Source of the DNA: Saccharum officinarum
Taxonomy: Eukaryota; Streptophyta; Magnoliopsida; Poales; Poaceae
DNA: 64,000 bases
Direction: 5' to 3'
Assembly: GCA_020631735.1 (NCBI GenBank)
Contig: CM036179.1
Coordinates: 28,449,063 to 28,513,062, forward strand
Within the stretch, counting starts at the first letter, position 1; each line of letters begins with the position of its first letter. The notes below the pieces were generated by a model. It did not search any database. It saw only the letters and a program-made list of their open reading frames with translations, and was not told where the DNA came from. The position numbers were made by a program, and so were the translations under genes. Below, piece by piece: positions 10,922 through 21,733 of the stretch.

Positions 10922-12418
10922 TTATTCATGAGAGACATAAGTGTCTTCATTTTCAACTCTCTTGTTCTTGTCATCATCTTGAGGCACATGTGATGAAGAT
11001 GGTGGATCAACAATTTGTACATCGTCTTCATCATCTTTTGGCTTGATGTCTCCCACCGGCATGTTCTTCATTGCCTCCCTCAAGGGTTCATCTCCTACAT
11101 CATCACAATTCTCAATTGCTCCTTGGGAGCCATTAGATTCATCAAATTTCACATCATATGTTTCTTCAACCAAACCGGTGGCATGGTTAAATACTCTATA
11201 TGCTTTGGACTTTGATGAGTAACCAACAAGAAAACCAATATCACAACGTCTTTGAAACTTCCCTAGGTGTTGACGCTTCTTGTAGATGTAGCATTTGCAA
11301 AACACCCGGAAGAATGAGACGTCCGACTTCTTCTCATTAAGCAACTCATAGGGGGTCTTGCCAAGAAACTTTTGTAGGAAGAGACGATTTGAAGCATAGC
11401 ATGCGGTGTTGATTGCCTCGGCCCACAACTTCTCCAAAGTATTGTACTCATCTAACATTATTCTTGCAAGAGTGATCAAAGTCCGGTTCTTTCTCTCAAC
11501 TACACCATTTTGTTGGGGAGTGTAGGTTGAAGAAACTTCATGCTTGATTCCAATTTCATCACAATAAGCTTCAATGTTGGTGTTGTCAAACTCTTTGCTA
11601 TTGTCACTTCTAATCTTCTTTATCTTGACTTCAAATTCATTTTGAGCTCTCTTTGCAAACTTCTTGAAACAATTGGCCACTTCGGATTTGTCATGAAGAA
11701 AGAAGGTCCATGTGTACCTTGAGTAGTCATCCACTATCACAAGACAATAGAGATTACCACCCAAGCTCTTGTAGGTTGTAGGCCCAAACAAATCCATGTG
11801 TAGAAATTCTAGCACTCTTGAAATTGACATGAAAGCTTTGGTTGGATGAGTGTTTGTAACTTGTTTGCCCGCTTGACATGCACTACAAGGTTTGTCCATT
11901 TCAAACTTTACATCCTTCAATCCTCTCACTAATTCTTTCTTCAATAGCTTGTTGAGAGTGTTCATTCCAACATGAGCAAGCCTCCTATGCCAAAGCCATC
12001 CAAGTGAGGTCTTGGTGAATAAACATGTCATCAAGTTTGCATCTTCGGAGGTGAAGTCAACAAGATAAAGATTATTGTATCTAAAGCCTTTGAATATCAC
12101 TTGCTTGTCATCTATCTTTGAAACTACCACTTCATTTGGTGTGAACAAGCATTGGAAGCCAAGGTCACAAAGTTGCCCAACGGATAATAAGTTGAAACTC
12201 AATGAAGCAACATAGAGCACATTTGAGAGTGAGTGATCATTTGATATTGCAATCTTGCCTATACCCTTGACTTTGCTCTTTGAATTATCTCCAAATGTGA
12301 TCTTCTCTTGACATATCCCATTCTCTTCAATGGAGGTGAACATACGAGGATCACCGGTCATATGTTGAGTGCAACCACTATCAATAACCCAATGAGATCC
12401 ACCGGTCTTGTAGTTCAC
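10922..12418 (-). pseudogene. Protease and integrase of Sirevirus B
   Basis: A 498-residue open segment. Near its start is WVIDSGCTQHMTG, with the aspartic protease DSG. The HHCC zinc finger follows (HRRLAHVGMNTLNKLL to CSACQAGKQ). The integrase core carries the D-D-E triad: Asp in HMDLFGP, Asp in RSDNSKEF and Glu in QQNGVVERKNRT. The usual RSDNG reads RSDNS here, and the GCKCY block has lost a residue (FRVFCKCY). The segment ends at a TAA where the family continues toward RT. Coding is well preserved but disconnected from gag and RT. Confidence 0.9.
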
Positions 12419-12432
12419 CTACACACAAGAGA

Positions 12433-13515
12433 TCAAGCTTTTTGTTTAGGGACCCACACTTGAGAGGGGCCCTTGACTTTCTCAACTAGTGACTTGGCAA
12501 CCCATATTTTCTTAGGCCTATTCTTGTTTGGGGGACCCAAGAACATAACTTTCAACTTTCCATTTGAATCTTTTCTTAGCATATAATGAGCATTGAAGGC
12601 AAAGGGTCTAGCATGCTTGGGCAAGGGTTGTGGTGGTGGAGTATTACACTCATGTGTAAAGTGACCTTCTTGTCCACACTCAACACATCTCTTTGGCTTG
12701 GGCTTTAACTTGCTTTGTTGTTGTTGAGCTTTTGCCTTCTTCTCTTGATTTGCCAAGTACCCAATACCACTTCTATTCATCTTCATTACGGTGTTCATGA
12801 GTAGCTCACTTTGCAAATATTGACCTCTTGTGAACTTGCTTAGGCCGGTTTTGAGATGCTCTTTCTCTTGCTTGAGCTTTTTGTTTTCTTCAATGAGTGA
12901 TTCATTTGTTGTTTGCTTCTCAAGAGCCATCAAACCTTTTAGCGTCTTGTTCTCACTTGCAAGCTTCTCATTTTCACTCTTGATCTTGGCATAATCATCA
13001 TAATTGCTTGACTCAACCACACTCTTGCCTTTGCTACTAGAACCTTGCTCAATGCTTTCAATAATCAAGTCATCACATGATGTAGCTATATCACACTTAA
13101 CAACTTTGTTAGTAGCATCATGTGTCTCAAGAGCGAGTTCATTAGCAACCAAAAGACTATCATAGTCAATTTTCAATGTTGTATATTTGTCTTTTAGAGA
13201 GTTATGCCTAGTGATGAGCTCATCATGCTTCTTCTCAAGTTTATCATGTTTATCTCTAAGCTCTTTATTAGAAGTTTTGAGCTCCTTGAGAGTGGAAGAC
13301 ATGATTTCATTTTGATCTTTGAGCTCACCACTAGCCTTTTAAGCACTTTCAAGCTTAGATGAGAGTGATTCATTTTCATTTTGAAGTTCATCATTTTCAT
13401 TTCTAGTCCTTCTTATGACTTTAGTGTATTTGTTTAACAATTTTACAAGTTCATCATAAGAAGGTGCATCATATTCATCATCACTATCACTATCATCATC
13501 ATCATCACTATCATA
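12433..13515 (-). pseudogene. C-terminal half of gag of Sirevirus B
   Basis: The segment starts right of the chromovirus insertion with NYDSDDD-type acidic repeats and continues with long coiled-coil heptads rich in K, E and L (13400-12850). It then has a zinc knuckle of form CVECGQEGHFTHEC (about 12690) and the typical gag end KGPSQVWVPKQKA followed by a stop. A TAA at about 13339 interrupts the frame between KLESA and KASGEL. The N-terminal half lies at 29675-30935. The reading frame is continuous across the excised D insertion once one GTTTT copy is removed. Confidence 0.85.
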
Positions 13516-13520
13516 GTTTT
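13516..13520. repeat. Target site duplication of chromovirus complex D, left copy
   Basis: GTTTT immediately before the left LTR terminus TGAAACACCC. The same five bases follow the right terminus at 29670-29674. Five-base duplications are normal for Ty3/gypsy integrases. Confidence 0.9.
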
Positions 13521-16500
13521 TGAAACACCCTAGGTGTTTGGCTTCCTTAAGTGCATTGCATTTCATGAGCATTAACATTAATCATCTCATTCATGAGTGG
13601 GAGCATCATTCATTTCATGCATGAGCTTATAATATGTGAAACATGCTTTGGAAACATTGCCACATATGTTTATATTTCATGTGAAGTAAGAAGTAAGTAG
13701 TGTGCAACACACAAGTACCTTATGTGCAAATTCCTTTTGAGACATGTCAACCACTTTAGTGTAACATAATTAGCAAGTGTTCTGCAACACACTCATGCAA
13801 CATGTGCAACATGAGCTTGCAACATTTGGGTGAAAGTATTGAATTACTTGTTCCAAAGTATGTGACACTAGGAATTTTGTGCAACCAATGTGTAGAGTGG
13901 CTAATTAGGTCTTATAACACCTTAATTACATTTAGGGTAAGTAGTGGAGCAATGTTCATGTTGACCAAAATTACCAAATTGCCCTTCCAAATGTTGTTGA
14001 CTAAGTTTGGACCCCTAGAGTGATCTAGTTTGACCAATTAAAAAGTGCAGCTTAGAAATCTTGCATGGAGGAGCACCCTTAAGCAAAGTTGTAGGGAATT
14101 TTATGGGGAACAAAAGTCTCAATATGACCATCTCATGAAATTTACCAGAACATGCTCAAAAGTGGCCCACAAGTCAGCTAGAAGGGCTGCCTCAACACTT
14201 AGAATTTTTCTAAGTCTCCAAGTGTCCCTCCAGTTTTACTGTGGCCTACTTTAGGAGCTTGTAGTTTGCGAACCAGGCCAAACCAGCTTCCACTCATATT
14301 GACAAACTTGTAGTCCTTATGTAGCTCTACAACATTGCCAACATCACCCATGCCTGGTTCTCAATAGTTTAGGAGATATAGTGTCAAGAAGTTAGGGTTT
14401 CAGTCGACGTTTATCTCTGAAACTGCATTTCAGTTTCAAGGGGCACCACTTTGGAGTTTTATAGTTTCAAATCTAAGCCGAATTGGTTCTGGAGCCAATT
14501 AGCAAAGTTGTTGACCTCACAAAGCCCTACAATTTTTGTATTATCACCTGCTCCTAACTCGAACCGGTTTGAGAGATAATTAGCGCCAAAACTGCCCTGT
14601 CAGTCGGTCTTTGGAGGCTCAATTTCAGCCAACGAGCTCAAACACCGGCATGTCGTGGCGCGCGGGCAGAAGAACGGCGACGCGTGGCGACCGAGCGCTA
14701 CCGTTCCCTCCACGTCGCGAGCCCGGGCGTGAGTTGAACACCGAGCGGCCACCTCCACCCCCTCACGCACGCTCATTCTCGTCTTCCTTCCTCTCGCTCT
14801 GGCCGGGCTCACCGAGGCGGAAACCGGGACGCCATTGCCGCCGTAGCCATCTCTGAGCTCGCGCACTCACCACCGCTCGCCGAACCACGTCCATCCCTCC
14901 GCCTCCCCGTCCTACACCTCCTCGACCCGTCGGTAGGTTGGATTGAGCCCGAGGTGAGCCGCATTGCCGTTTCCGCCCGCTCACCGAAGCTCACCGGAGC
15001 TCCGCCATGTGCGGGTCACCATGGCCAGCACCACACAGTAGTTCTCCGTCTTCCTTCACCCACGTTTCTCCCTCCCTGTCACGTGTAGATGCTAGGATGA
15101 AGATGTTACCGCCAGTATCGGGACAGCCATGACGAAACGAGACCGTGCACGGCCGCGCCATGGCTGCCGGCTAGGTGCTCACACGGTCAAGCGGTTCCGC
15201 TCCATCCCCGTCTGTGGGAGTGATCTCGTTAGGTCCGCTAGGAGTCCAGGAAGGTGATGCGCCCTTCGGTAGGTTGTGCGACGGCCGGGACTCGCCGACG
15301 TACCGCTAGGCACCGCGGCCGTCCGCCATTGCCGTCGGTCTGGGTGCGGTGGTGCATCAACTTTGGGGAAAAGTGGTAGCCTCGGTGCGGTTGGGTTTGG
15401 GCAAGAAGCCGGTGCACTTGGATCGGTCGGAGGAGCCATCGGCGGCGAGGAATTGCTCGTCGGAGCTCACTGCCGCCGCGTCCCTGTTCCCTTTCACCGA
15501 CACGCGGGGGCCACCTGTCTATGCCGCGCGCGGGCGGGAGCCCGAGCGGGCCGCGCGCGCGCGTCTTGGGCCGCGTCGGTCTCGGGCCGACCCAGCGCTG
15601 TAGCTGTTAGGGTTCAGTTTTCTTTTCCTTTTTTCTTTTTTTTGTCACAGATTTTTGTGGTGGTTTAGAAAATGTAGATCTAGGGTTTTACTTGCTAAAA
15701 AATCATGAGATAAATTTTGCTAGGATCTACATGATGTGTAGTATTTTAGAAGAATATAAATCTAGTATGTGATGTTTAGTTTCTGGGAGAATTTAATAGA
15801 TCTTTCAAATGTGTTTTGAAATGAATGCAAATTTGTTAAATGTATAACTTGAGCTGTAATATTCCAAAAATTAAGAAATTTGGTGGGTAGACTGTTTTAT
15901 ACTTGCTTTAGCTCTGGTAAAAATTTGGGCATTAATGCTTATGTACTTTTTCAGTTATAATGCTATCTTGTTATTCTAGGAAATAATTGAATGAATTTTA
16001 GTAATTTTTCTACATGTGCAATGTTCTTGTAACTTTTTGGAGAATGTCTTGGTACCCTAGAGTGTCTAAGAAAAATATGAAATCTGTTGTTTGATAGTTT
16101 TCAATATGATTTGTTAATTATACAAAAATCAGCCTTTTGGGCTTGTGAATTTTGTGTAGGGAGTTCCTGTGAATAAATTTAGTTCCAATTTTTACAGTGG
16201 TCTCGTTTTGGGTTAGAGAGTCCCCTGTAATTTTTGTAGAATTTTAGGAGCAGTTTACATATATGTTTAAAATTCCACTTAATTAATTAAGTAAATTAAG
16301 AAATGAGTATAAATAAATGTTCTAGGTGGGCACACCTTACTTTCTGGTGTTTTTGTGACCTATGTGAGCTTGTGGTAATGTTAGTTGGGTTTTAAGAAAT
16401 ATTTGCCACATAAATAAATATTTAATCCTTGCAATTCTAGGTTTTCTGGACAGCTGATAGTATTTATAGATTTGACCTTTGATAAAGGAGGTTTCTGGAA

Positions 16501-18759
16501 AACTTGTAAATACCAAAGTTGTAGTAAACTTGATAAACTAGCTTGTGTCAAAATTTGGGAGTATTTGGCCTAGTAGTTTGGGAGTTGTTGCTGTTTTAAG
16601 TGACAGTCCAGAATTGGCTACTCTCTGTCTAGGGAGGACAGATTCTGGAACTTATGAATTTCGACATGGAAAACTTAGAATTTCGACATGGAAAACTTAG
16701 GAGTTTAGGGTTGAGGTCTGAAAATGAATTGCAGTGCATTTCTTAAGCTTTCCAGATTGTCTTAGATCATATCTTTTGGAGTTGGGAATCTCCAGTTATG
16801 TTAGAAACAAGTAGCTGCTGTCCAGAATGTTTTACTGTGGTATTTGCTGTTAAGGTGGTAATCTAAGTAATGCTACTCTTGTAATTGTTAGGTATTAGGG
16901 CCTTAACCGAAGAAGAACAACTATATCTTAGGTTGGGTAGATTAGGTGAGTACTTCTCTACCGGAGAGGAAATTTGCACCTACTATTTGAAGTGATTTGA
17001 ATAGAGCTTTAAGAATGTTGTAATGCATTTCATTCCGAGCATACTGCATCTTTCATTATGCATCCATGAGATTTATTATGCACTCATGCAATAGGTGTTT
17101 TGGAGGGGGTAACGCTCCTCGAATTCGAGCAAGTGATACCGGAGGAGATCCAGAACCAGCCGGAGCCAGCAGAAGAACCAACCGGCGGAGAAGCTCCTGC
17201 AGAAGATCTGCCCGAGTGTCCTGACCACCGGCCTTCGACCTTTCTCAAAGGCAAGCCCCGGTGCATGCTGAACCCATCCTTTTATAAATCTATCTTGAGT
17301 ACTTTTAATTGTTTAATGCATTAAGTTGTAGGAGTTGTATGAAAACAATTGTTGCATTATACCTATCCTTGCCCAGATATCGTACTTAAATCCTAATTTA
17401 GGTTTAGGCACGTATCAATGCTTAGCCCTGCTTAGTACGGTAGAAGTCGGGTGATTTCCGGTCATCCGCGAGATGTAGGAAGGAGTCACGAGTGACTTTA
17501 TGGCTATCATGGATGGAACCATGCTTTAAAATGAAATTGAGACCAGGCGGGAATTCGATAGTATAGCCGCAAGACACTTCACGTCTTGGGTGTGGAGCTA
17601 TGCCCGTTTGAGTCGTTTAAGGACCGATTCGCTGTACGTCCTTGAGTCATGTTGAACGCAGTCTAACACTTAGTTGGCCGGATAAGTCGTTCCGACCGCG
17701 AAGCTGAGTAATGTGATTCAAGCCGGAAATCGAATGGTAGGTTGCTTCTTGGAGGAGAGAAAGGATGTGCTTGGGGACATTGGCGTGAGACCAAGGGGGG
17801 TTAGAGTCTCTATCACCTGGCAGAGTGTCGTCCTTGGGGTCGCGACATCATTCGGACCCGCGATTCCTGAATCATATGAAAAGGTGGCCTGTGCGACCCT
17901 GGCAGGGGTCTGCACGGTGAGTGTTAGAATTACCCCTCCAACTGGATAGGAATCCGATTCGAATCGCCGTCGCTCCCGGTTAGTGAGCACTTGATTTGAG
18001 CAGCGGCAACGTAGATTTCATTAAATGAACAAATGGTTAAGTGAATGATACAATGTTGCCACAATTTATACCTGCTCTGGATATAATATTGATAATTGTT
18101 TGATTATAATTAAGTGCATGCTTAGTACAGGTGCTAAGGTAGATGACAGGTAAATGCTAAAAATAACTGCTAGTACAGGTTATAAGAGTTTCAATGACTT
18201 ATGCCTTTATGCAAAATGTGATGTCAGCTAGCCTCTTGTGTAAGCCTTGCATAATCCTTGGTGTCATCTTATTTCTGGTTTTTGACGGGTAAGTCTAGCT
18301 GAGTACATTCCAGTACTCAGGATTTATTCCCCCCTGTTGCAGATGATATGCTCTATCAAGGCTTCTGCAAGACGTGTCTCCACCCTGCGGGTGACGAAGA
18401 CTAGATCACTAGGGCGTGATCATCTTTTATGTACTTTCCTCATGCTTTTGCGGGTTGTTGATCAACAAGACTGGCAGTAGTTAAACAACTGGTGTGTGTG
18501 TTATGCTTCCGCTACTTTATAAACATGGTTTGTAATAATTGTGACTCCGTGTGTGTAAACTTATTTCGGAACTACTTGTGAAATGTAACATATGATGTTG
18601 TATGTTGAATGACGCGATCTTGGTTGTAAGCAAGTTGGTTTGAAATCCTTCGTGGTTTCGATTGACTACCGGGATTATATGGGCTCAAGTTCGAAAATTT
18701 GAGCGCTTCGGTGCTTGTTTTTGTACTTGTGCTCTTATAATTTGGTTGGTTCTGTTATA
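13521..18759 (+). repeat. LTR1 of chromovirus D (5239 bp)
   Basis: Starts TGAAACACCCTAGG and ends TCTGTTATA, next to a tRNA-Met primer site. At 5.2 kb it is very long for a plant LTR. The regions in order are: AT-rich unique sequence (13521-14590), a GC-rich segment with CpG (14600-15600), an intron-like AT-rich stretch (15610-16890), exon-like blocks (16892-18404), and a terminal part. It differs from LTR2 by scattered substitutions and by an extra about 21-bp tandem copy of TTTCGACATGGAAAACTTAG at about 16678-16698. ORFs in the GC-rich segment are low-complexity and change frame between copies. Confidence 0.9.
16892..18404 (+). other. Split exon-like reading frame inside LTR1 of D (copy 2)
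   Basis: Block A, 16892-16945, lies after TTGTTAG and before AG|GTGAGT and reads IRALTEEEQLYLRLGRL. Block B starts at 17095 after CATGCAATAG, is in frame with block A, and reads GVTLLEFEQVIPEE, then an E/P-rich stretch, LPECPDHRP and FLKGKPRCML. Block C, 18343-18404, follows CCCCCCTGTTGCAG, reads DDMLYQGFCKTCLHPAGDED and ends in TAG. The B donor is uncertain: a GT in the right phase follows ATCTTGA near 17298. Compared with copy 1 (1462-2962), 13 of 15 changes in blocks A and C fall at third codon positions, and block B differs by a whole codon. The coding inference rests on that pattern; the function is unknown. Confidence 0.5.
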
Positions 18760-18761
18760 GC

Positions 18762-18773
18762 TGGTATCGGAGC
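18762..18773 (+). other. Primer binding site of D
   Basis: TGGTATCGGAGC begins two bases after LTR1 and is complementary to the 3' end of initiator methionine tRNA, the usual primer of plant LTR retrotransposons. A second copy with one change (TGGTATCGAAGC, 28368-28379) follows LTR2, showing that a second internal region starts there. Confidence 0.85.
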
Positions 18774-19532
18774 ATAATTCAACATTAAACACATCGTACG
18801 AGTATTTAAAAAAAACAAAAGTATTTGATTATGAAAAGGGTTAAAACTCTAAAACTTATTTTCATAGGTATGCCAGTGATCACATCCCTTAGCCCAAATA
18901 AGGACTCTTAGGTGGCTTATTATAAAGACTAACTTGGGGCCTTGTTTGTTTTTGTTTCGTCGTCCATACGGCGTGATATTGTATGGATGCCATCCACTTG
19001 GGTGGTAATGTATGGATCAATTGCCTCGACGCTCTGGTAAGTGTGAGTTGTGAGAGTATGATCGTCCAATCGCCGATCTAGGGGAGAGTAGTTTTGGTGA
19101 CTTGCATACTTACATGTTTAAACCGTGTAATTATGTAAGCGCTTAATTGTGGGAACCTTTATATCGGGTAGCTTTGATACTGAAGTATATACATCAGGGG
19201 ATGTGTATATGGAAAGTATTTAAATTACTGCTTTCTTGTGTATATATATTGGGAAACTGTTGGGCTGAAATGAGATTTTCTGCAGGTACACTACAGCGTA
19301 ACGAGTAGACCGATAGTTTCGCTTATATGAGAGAACGTATGTATGCCACCGCCTAGCGTTAGAACTTTAGGTTTCTACTAAGGTGAGAGGGTGTACGGAA
19401 CATGCATGCATCATGTTTAATTATATCATACATATCATTTACTCCCTCCTTAAAAATTTCAATAGTCCCGACTAAATTAAATTTTGTATCCCCTAAATGA
19501 TCCTCACTTTAAGTCGTATCTTGTTGCTACAG
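18774..19532 (+). other. Untranslated leader of D
   Basis: About 760 bp without a credible ORF between the primer site and the first ORF. It ends in CTTGTTGCTACAG directly before the ATG, which looks like a splice acceptor. Possible donors include CTGCAG|GTACAC near 19285. A spliced leader is inferred, not shown. The second internal copy (28380-29138) is nearly identical. Confidence 0.5.
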
Positions 19533-20150
19533 ATGGCACGTACCGAGTGGACCGCCCGTAAGTCAACCGGGGGCAAGGTCCCTCGTCACCAGCTAGCTCC
19601 ACATGAGCCCCGCCTCGAGCCCACTGAGGTGGAGAGGCTACGGGCGGAGTTGGCCGAAGTGACTGCTGCCAGAAATACAGCGCGTCAGCAACTGGAGCAA
19701 GTGATCCGTGATCGTGATCAGGAAACCCTTGCAGTCCAGAGATTGACAGTGGCAAATCGCAACTGTCAACGCATGTTGGTTCGTGTCATGAACCAGAGGG
19801 ATGAAGCCTGGCACGAGGAGAACGTTCTGAGAGCTCGTCAGTTTGAGCTCGAGCAACAGTTGGAGAATGCTGAAGAATACAATGACAACCTTCATGAAGA
19901 AGTGCACCGCCTGAACCACGAGCTTAATCCCCTGCTGCCTCGAAACAACAACGTCGATGAGGACATGGGTTCGGGAATCTTCATGGCTGAAGATGATGAT
20001 GAAGTAGAGGTCAATGGGCCCCAAGATGCCGCACCAGAAGAAGCACCAGAAGAAGAGCCAGAAGAAGAAGAAGATGATGAGGAGTTAGAGCCTGTTAGTG
20101 ATGAGGACAGCGGGGAGATCCTTGACACCGACTCTGAGGACGATGCTTAG
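19533..20150 (+). CDS. Histone H3-tail-like coiled-coil protein of chromovirus D
   Basis: 205 codons from the ATG at 19533; an upstream in-frame ATG at 19497 is likely intronic. Without the initiator Met, residues 1-21 match the conserved histone H3 tail at 17 of 21 positions: A1 R2 T3, T6 A7 R8 K9 S10 T11 G12 G13 K14, P16 R17, Q19 L20 A21. The differences are K4E, Q5W, A15V and K18H. The truncated copy at 29139 keeps K4, giving 18 of 21. After about residue 35 comes a coiled coil (VERLRAELAEVTAARNTARQ and further heptads to about residue 140), then an acidic tail (EEAPEEEPEEEEDDEE). There is no histone fold and no zinc knuckle, so it is neither a histone nor a normal gag. It lies where gag is expected, and pol follows after a deletion. 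Its role is unknown; chromatin mimicry is inferred. Confidence 0.75.
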   Translation: MARTEWTARKSTGGKVPRHQLAPHEPRLEPTEVERLRAELAEVTAARNTARQQLEQVIRDRDQETLAVQRLTVANRNCQRMLVRVMNQRDEAWHEENVLRARQFELEQQLENAEEYNDNLHEEVHRLNHELNPLLPRNNNVDEDMGSGIFMAEDDDEVEVNGPQDAAPEEAPEEEPEEEEDDEELEPVSDEDSGEILDTDSEDDA

Positions 20151-20522
20151 AGTAGTCATCGCGTAGCTACGATGTTAGAATCGTCTTTTGTGCCACCTGG
20201 GGTTAGAGTGAGGCTTTGTAATAACTTGACTTTTGGGATGTAAGGTCAAACCCTATGTTTCCTGGATGTTTAGTTTGAACCTGTTAATTTCGATCACAAT
20301 TGGATGTCTTATTGTGTTGCGTTCGATGATGGTGTCACGATTAGCACCCTTCGGTGTCGCGATGAAACCGAGGGCCTCCTGTGGCACGCGACATAAGGCT
20401 GTGTTGCTTGGTACGCGCTGGTATCGAGGTGGCTAGTCATGATCCACCATGGAACTCTACCGTTGAGAAGTCTCTTTGTGGTCAGTTTGAAGTAGCCTTT
20501 CTCCGTCAAGTAGAATGAACTT
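20151..20522 (+). other. Deletion junction region in D; gag, protease and RT start missing
   Basis: Between the H3-like ORF and the RT there is only 370 bp of non-coding sequence. No zinc knuckle, no DSG/DTG protease motif and no N-terminal RT block is visible. The RT then opens abruptly at [15 protein letters not shown]. Autonomous chromoviruses have about 2 kb of gag and protease here, so a large deletion is inferred. Confidence 0.65.
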
Positions 20523-21725
20523 TTGAAGAAGGGGTTGGTTCGCCCTAGTTCGTCTCCGTGGGGATGCCCTGCTATCTTTGTGAAGAAGAAGGATCAGACC
20601 TTGCGGATGTGTGTAGATTATAGACCTCTGAATGCAGTCACTGTCAAAAATAAGTATCCTCTGCCACGTATTGATATCCTGTTCGATCAGTTGTCCAAAG
20701 CTAAAGTATTTTCCAAGATTGATCTAAGGTCTGGTTACCATCAGATTAAAATCCGTCCCGAAGATATTCCAAAAACAGCCTTCTCGACAAGATACGACCT
20801 TTATGAGTATCTTATTATGTCTTTCGGCCTGACAAATGCCCCCGCACACTTCATGTGCTTGATGAATTCGGTGTTTATGCCCGAATTGGACAAGTTTGTG
20901 GTGGTGTTTATTGATGATATCTTGATATATTCAGAAAATGAGGAAGAACACGCTGAACACCTACGTATTGTTCTCACCAGACTACGAGAACATCAACTGT
21001 ATGCGAAGTTCAGTAAATGTGAATTCTGGCTTCGTGAAGTACCTTTCCTTGGGCATGTGTTGTCCGATGGGGGAATTATGGTAGATCCCACCAAGGTACA
21101 TGAAGTATTGAATTGGAAGGCTCCTACTTCGGTTCATGAGGTTCGGAGTTTTCTTGGGTTGGCTGGCTATTATCGTCGCTTCATCCCGGATTTCTCAAAA
21201 ATAGCCAAACCCATGACTCGGTTGCTGCAAAAAGACACCAAGTTTGTCTGGACTCTTGAGTGTGATGCGGCTTTTCACCAACTGCGAACCCTCCTAACCT
21301 CAGCTCCGGTTTTGGCACAACCGGATATCGAGAAACCATTTGATGTTTATTGTGATGCCTCAGGCATAGGTTTGGGATGTGTGTTGATGCAGAAAGGCCG
21401 AGTGATTGCATATACCTCTCGAAAACTTCGGAAACATGAGGTGAATTATCCAACGCATGACTTAGAACTGGCCGCAGTTGTTCATGCTTTGAAAGTATGG
21501 CAGCATTATCTGCTGGGCAATGTCTGCAATATCTACACAGACCACAAAAGCCTCAAATACATCTTCACCCAACCCGAGTTAAATATGCGTCAAAGAAGAT
21601 GGCTCGAGTTGATTAAGGATTATAACCTTCAAGTGCACTATCATCCTGGCAAGGCAAATGTGGTTGCGGATGCTTTAAGCCAATTATTGAGCTCCAAAAG
21701 ACTGATCCTGGTGTATTCCACATAA
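20523..21725 (+). pseudogene. Reverse transcriptase and RNase H of chromovirus D
   Basis: A 400-residue frame with [36 protein letters not shown], the catalytic box [26 protein letters not shown] and [16 protein letters not shown]. The RNase H part follows: [42 protein letters not shown] and NVVADALS. All visible catalytic Asp and Glu positions are present. The N-terminus is missing, and the frame breaks at about 21690, just after ADALS, where the linker to integrase begins in another frame. Confidence 0.9.
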
Positions 21726-21733
21726 AACGCAAG

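Larger units (their letters stand above)
5874..13520 (-). mobile_element. Sirevirus B, downstream part (end of gag, pol, extra ORF)
   Basis: The minus-strand Ty1/copia element is read from right to left: end of gag (13515-12433), protease and integrase (12418-10922), RT (10809-9504), RNase H (9507-9214), a 1.6-kb spacer with a palindrome array, then the extra ORF (7578-5902). It is interrupted at its left by element A and at 13516-13520 by chromovirus D. Its 3' LTR lies off the left edge beyond A. Several frameshifts and stop codons mark it as old and inactive. Confidence 0.85.

Noticed and set aside
14600..15668. Several GC-rich ORFs in LTR1, and 24633-25229 in LTR2, as host genes
   Set aside because: They lie in identical LTR positions, are Pro/Arg/Ser-rich, change frame or gain stops between copies and overlap on both strands.
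19533..20150. A true histone H3 gene
   Set aside because: Only the tail matches; no histone-fold helices follow, but a coiled coil and acidic tail do, and it sits between primer site and pol of a retrotransposon.
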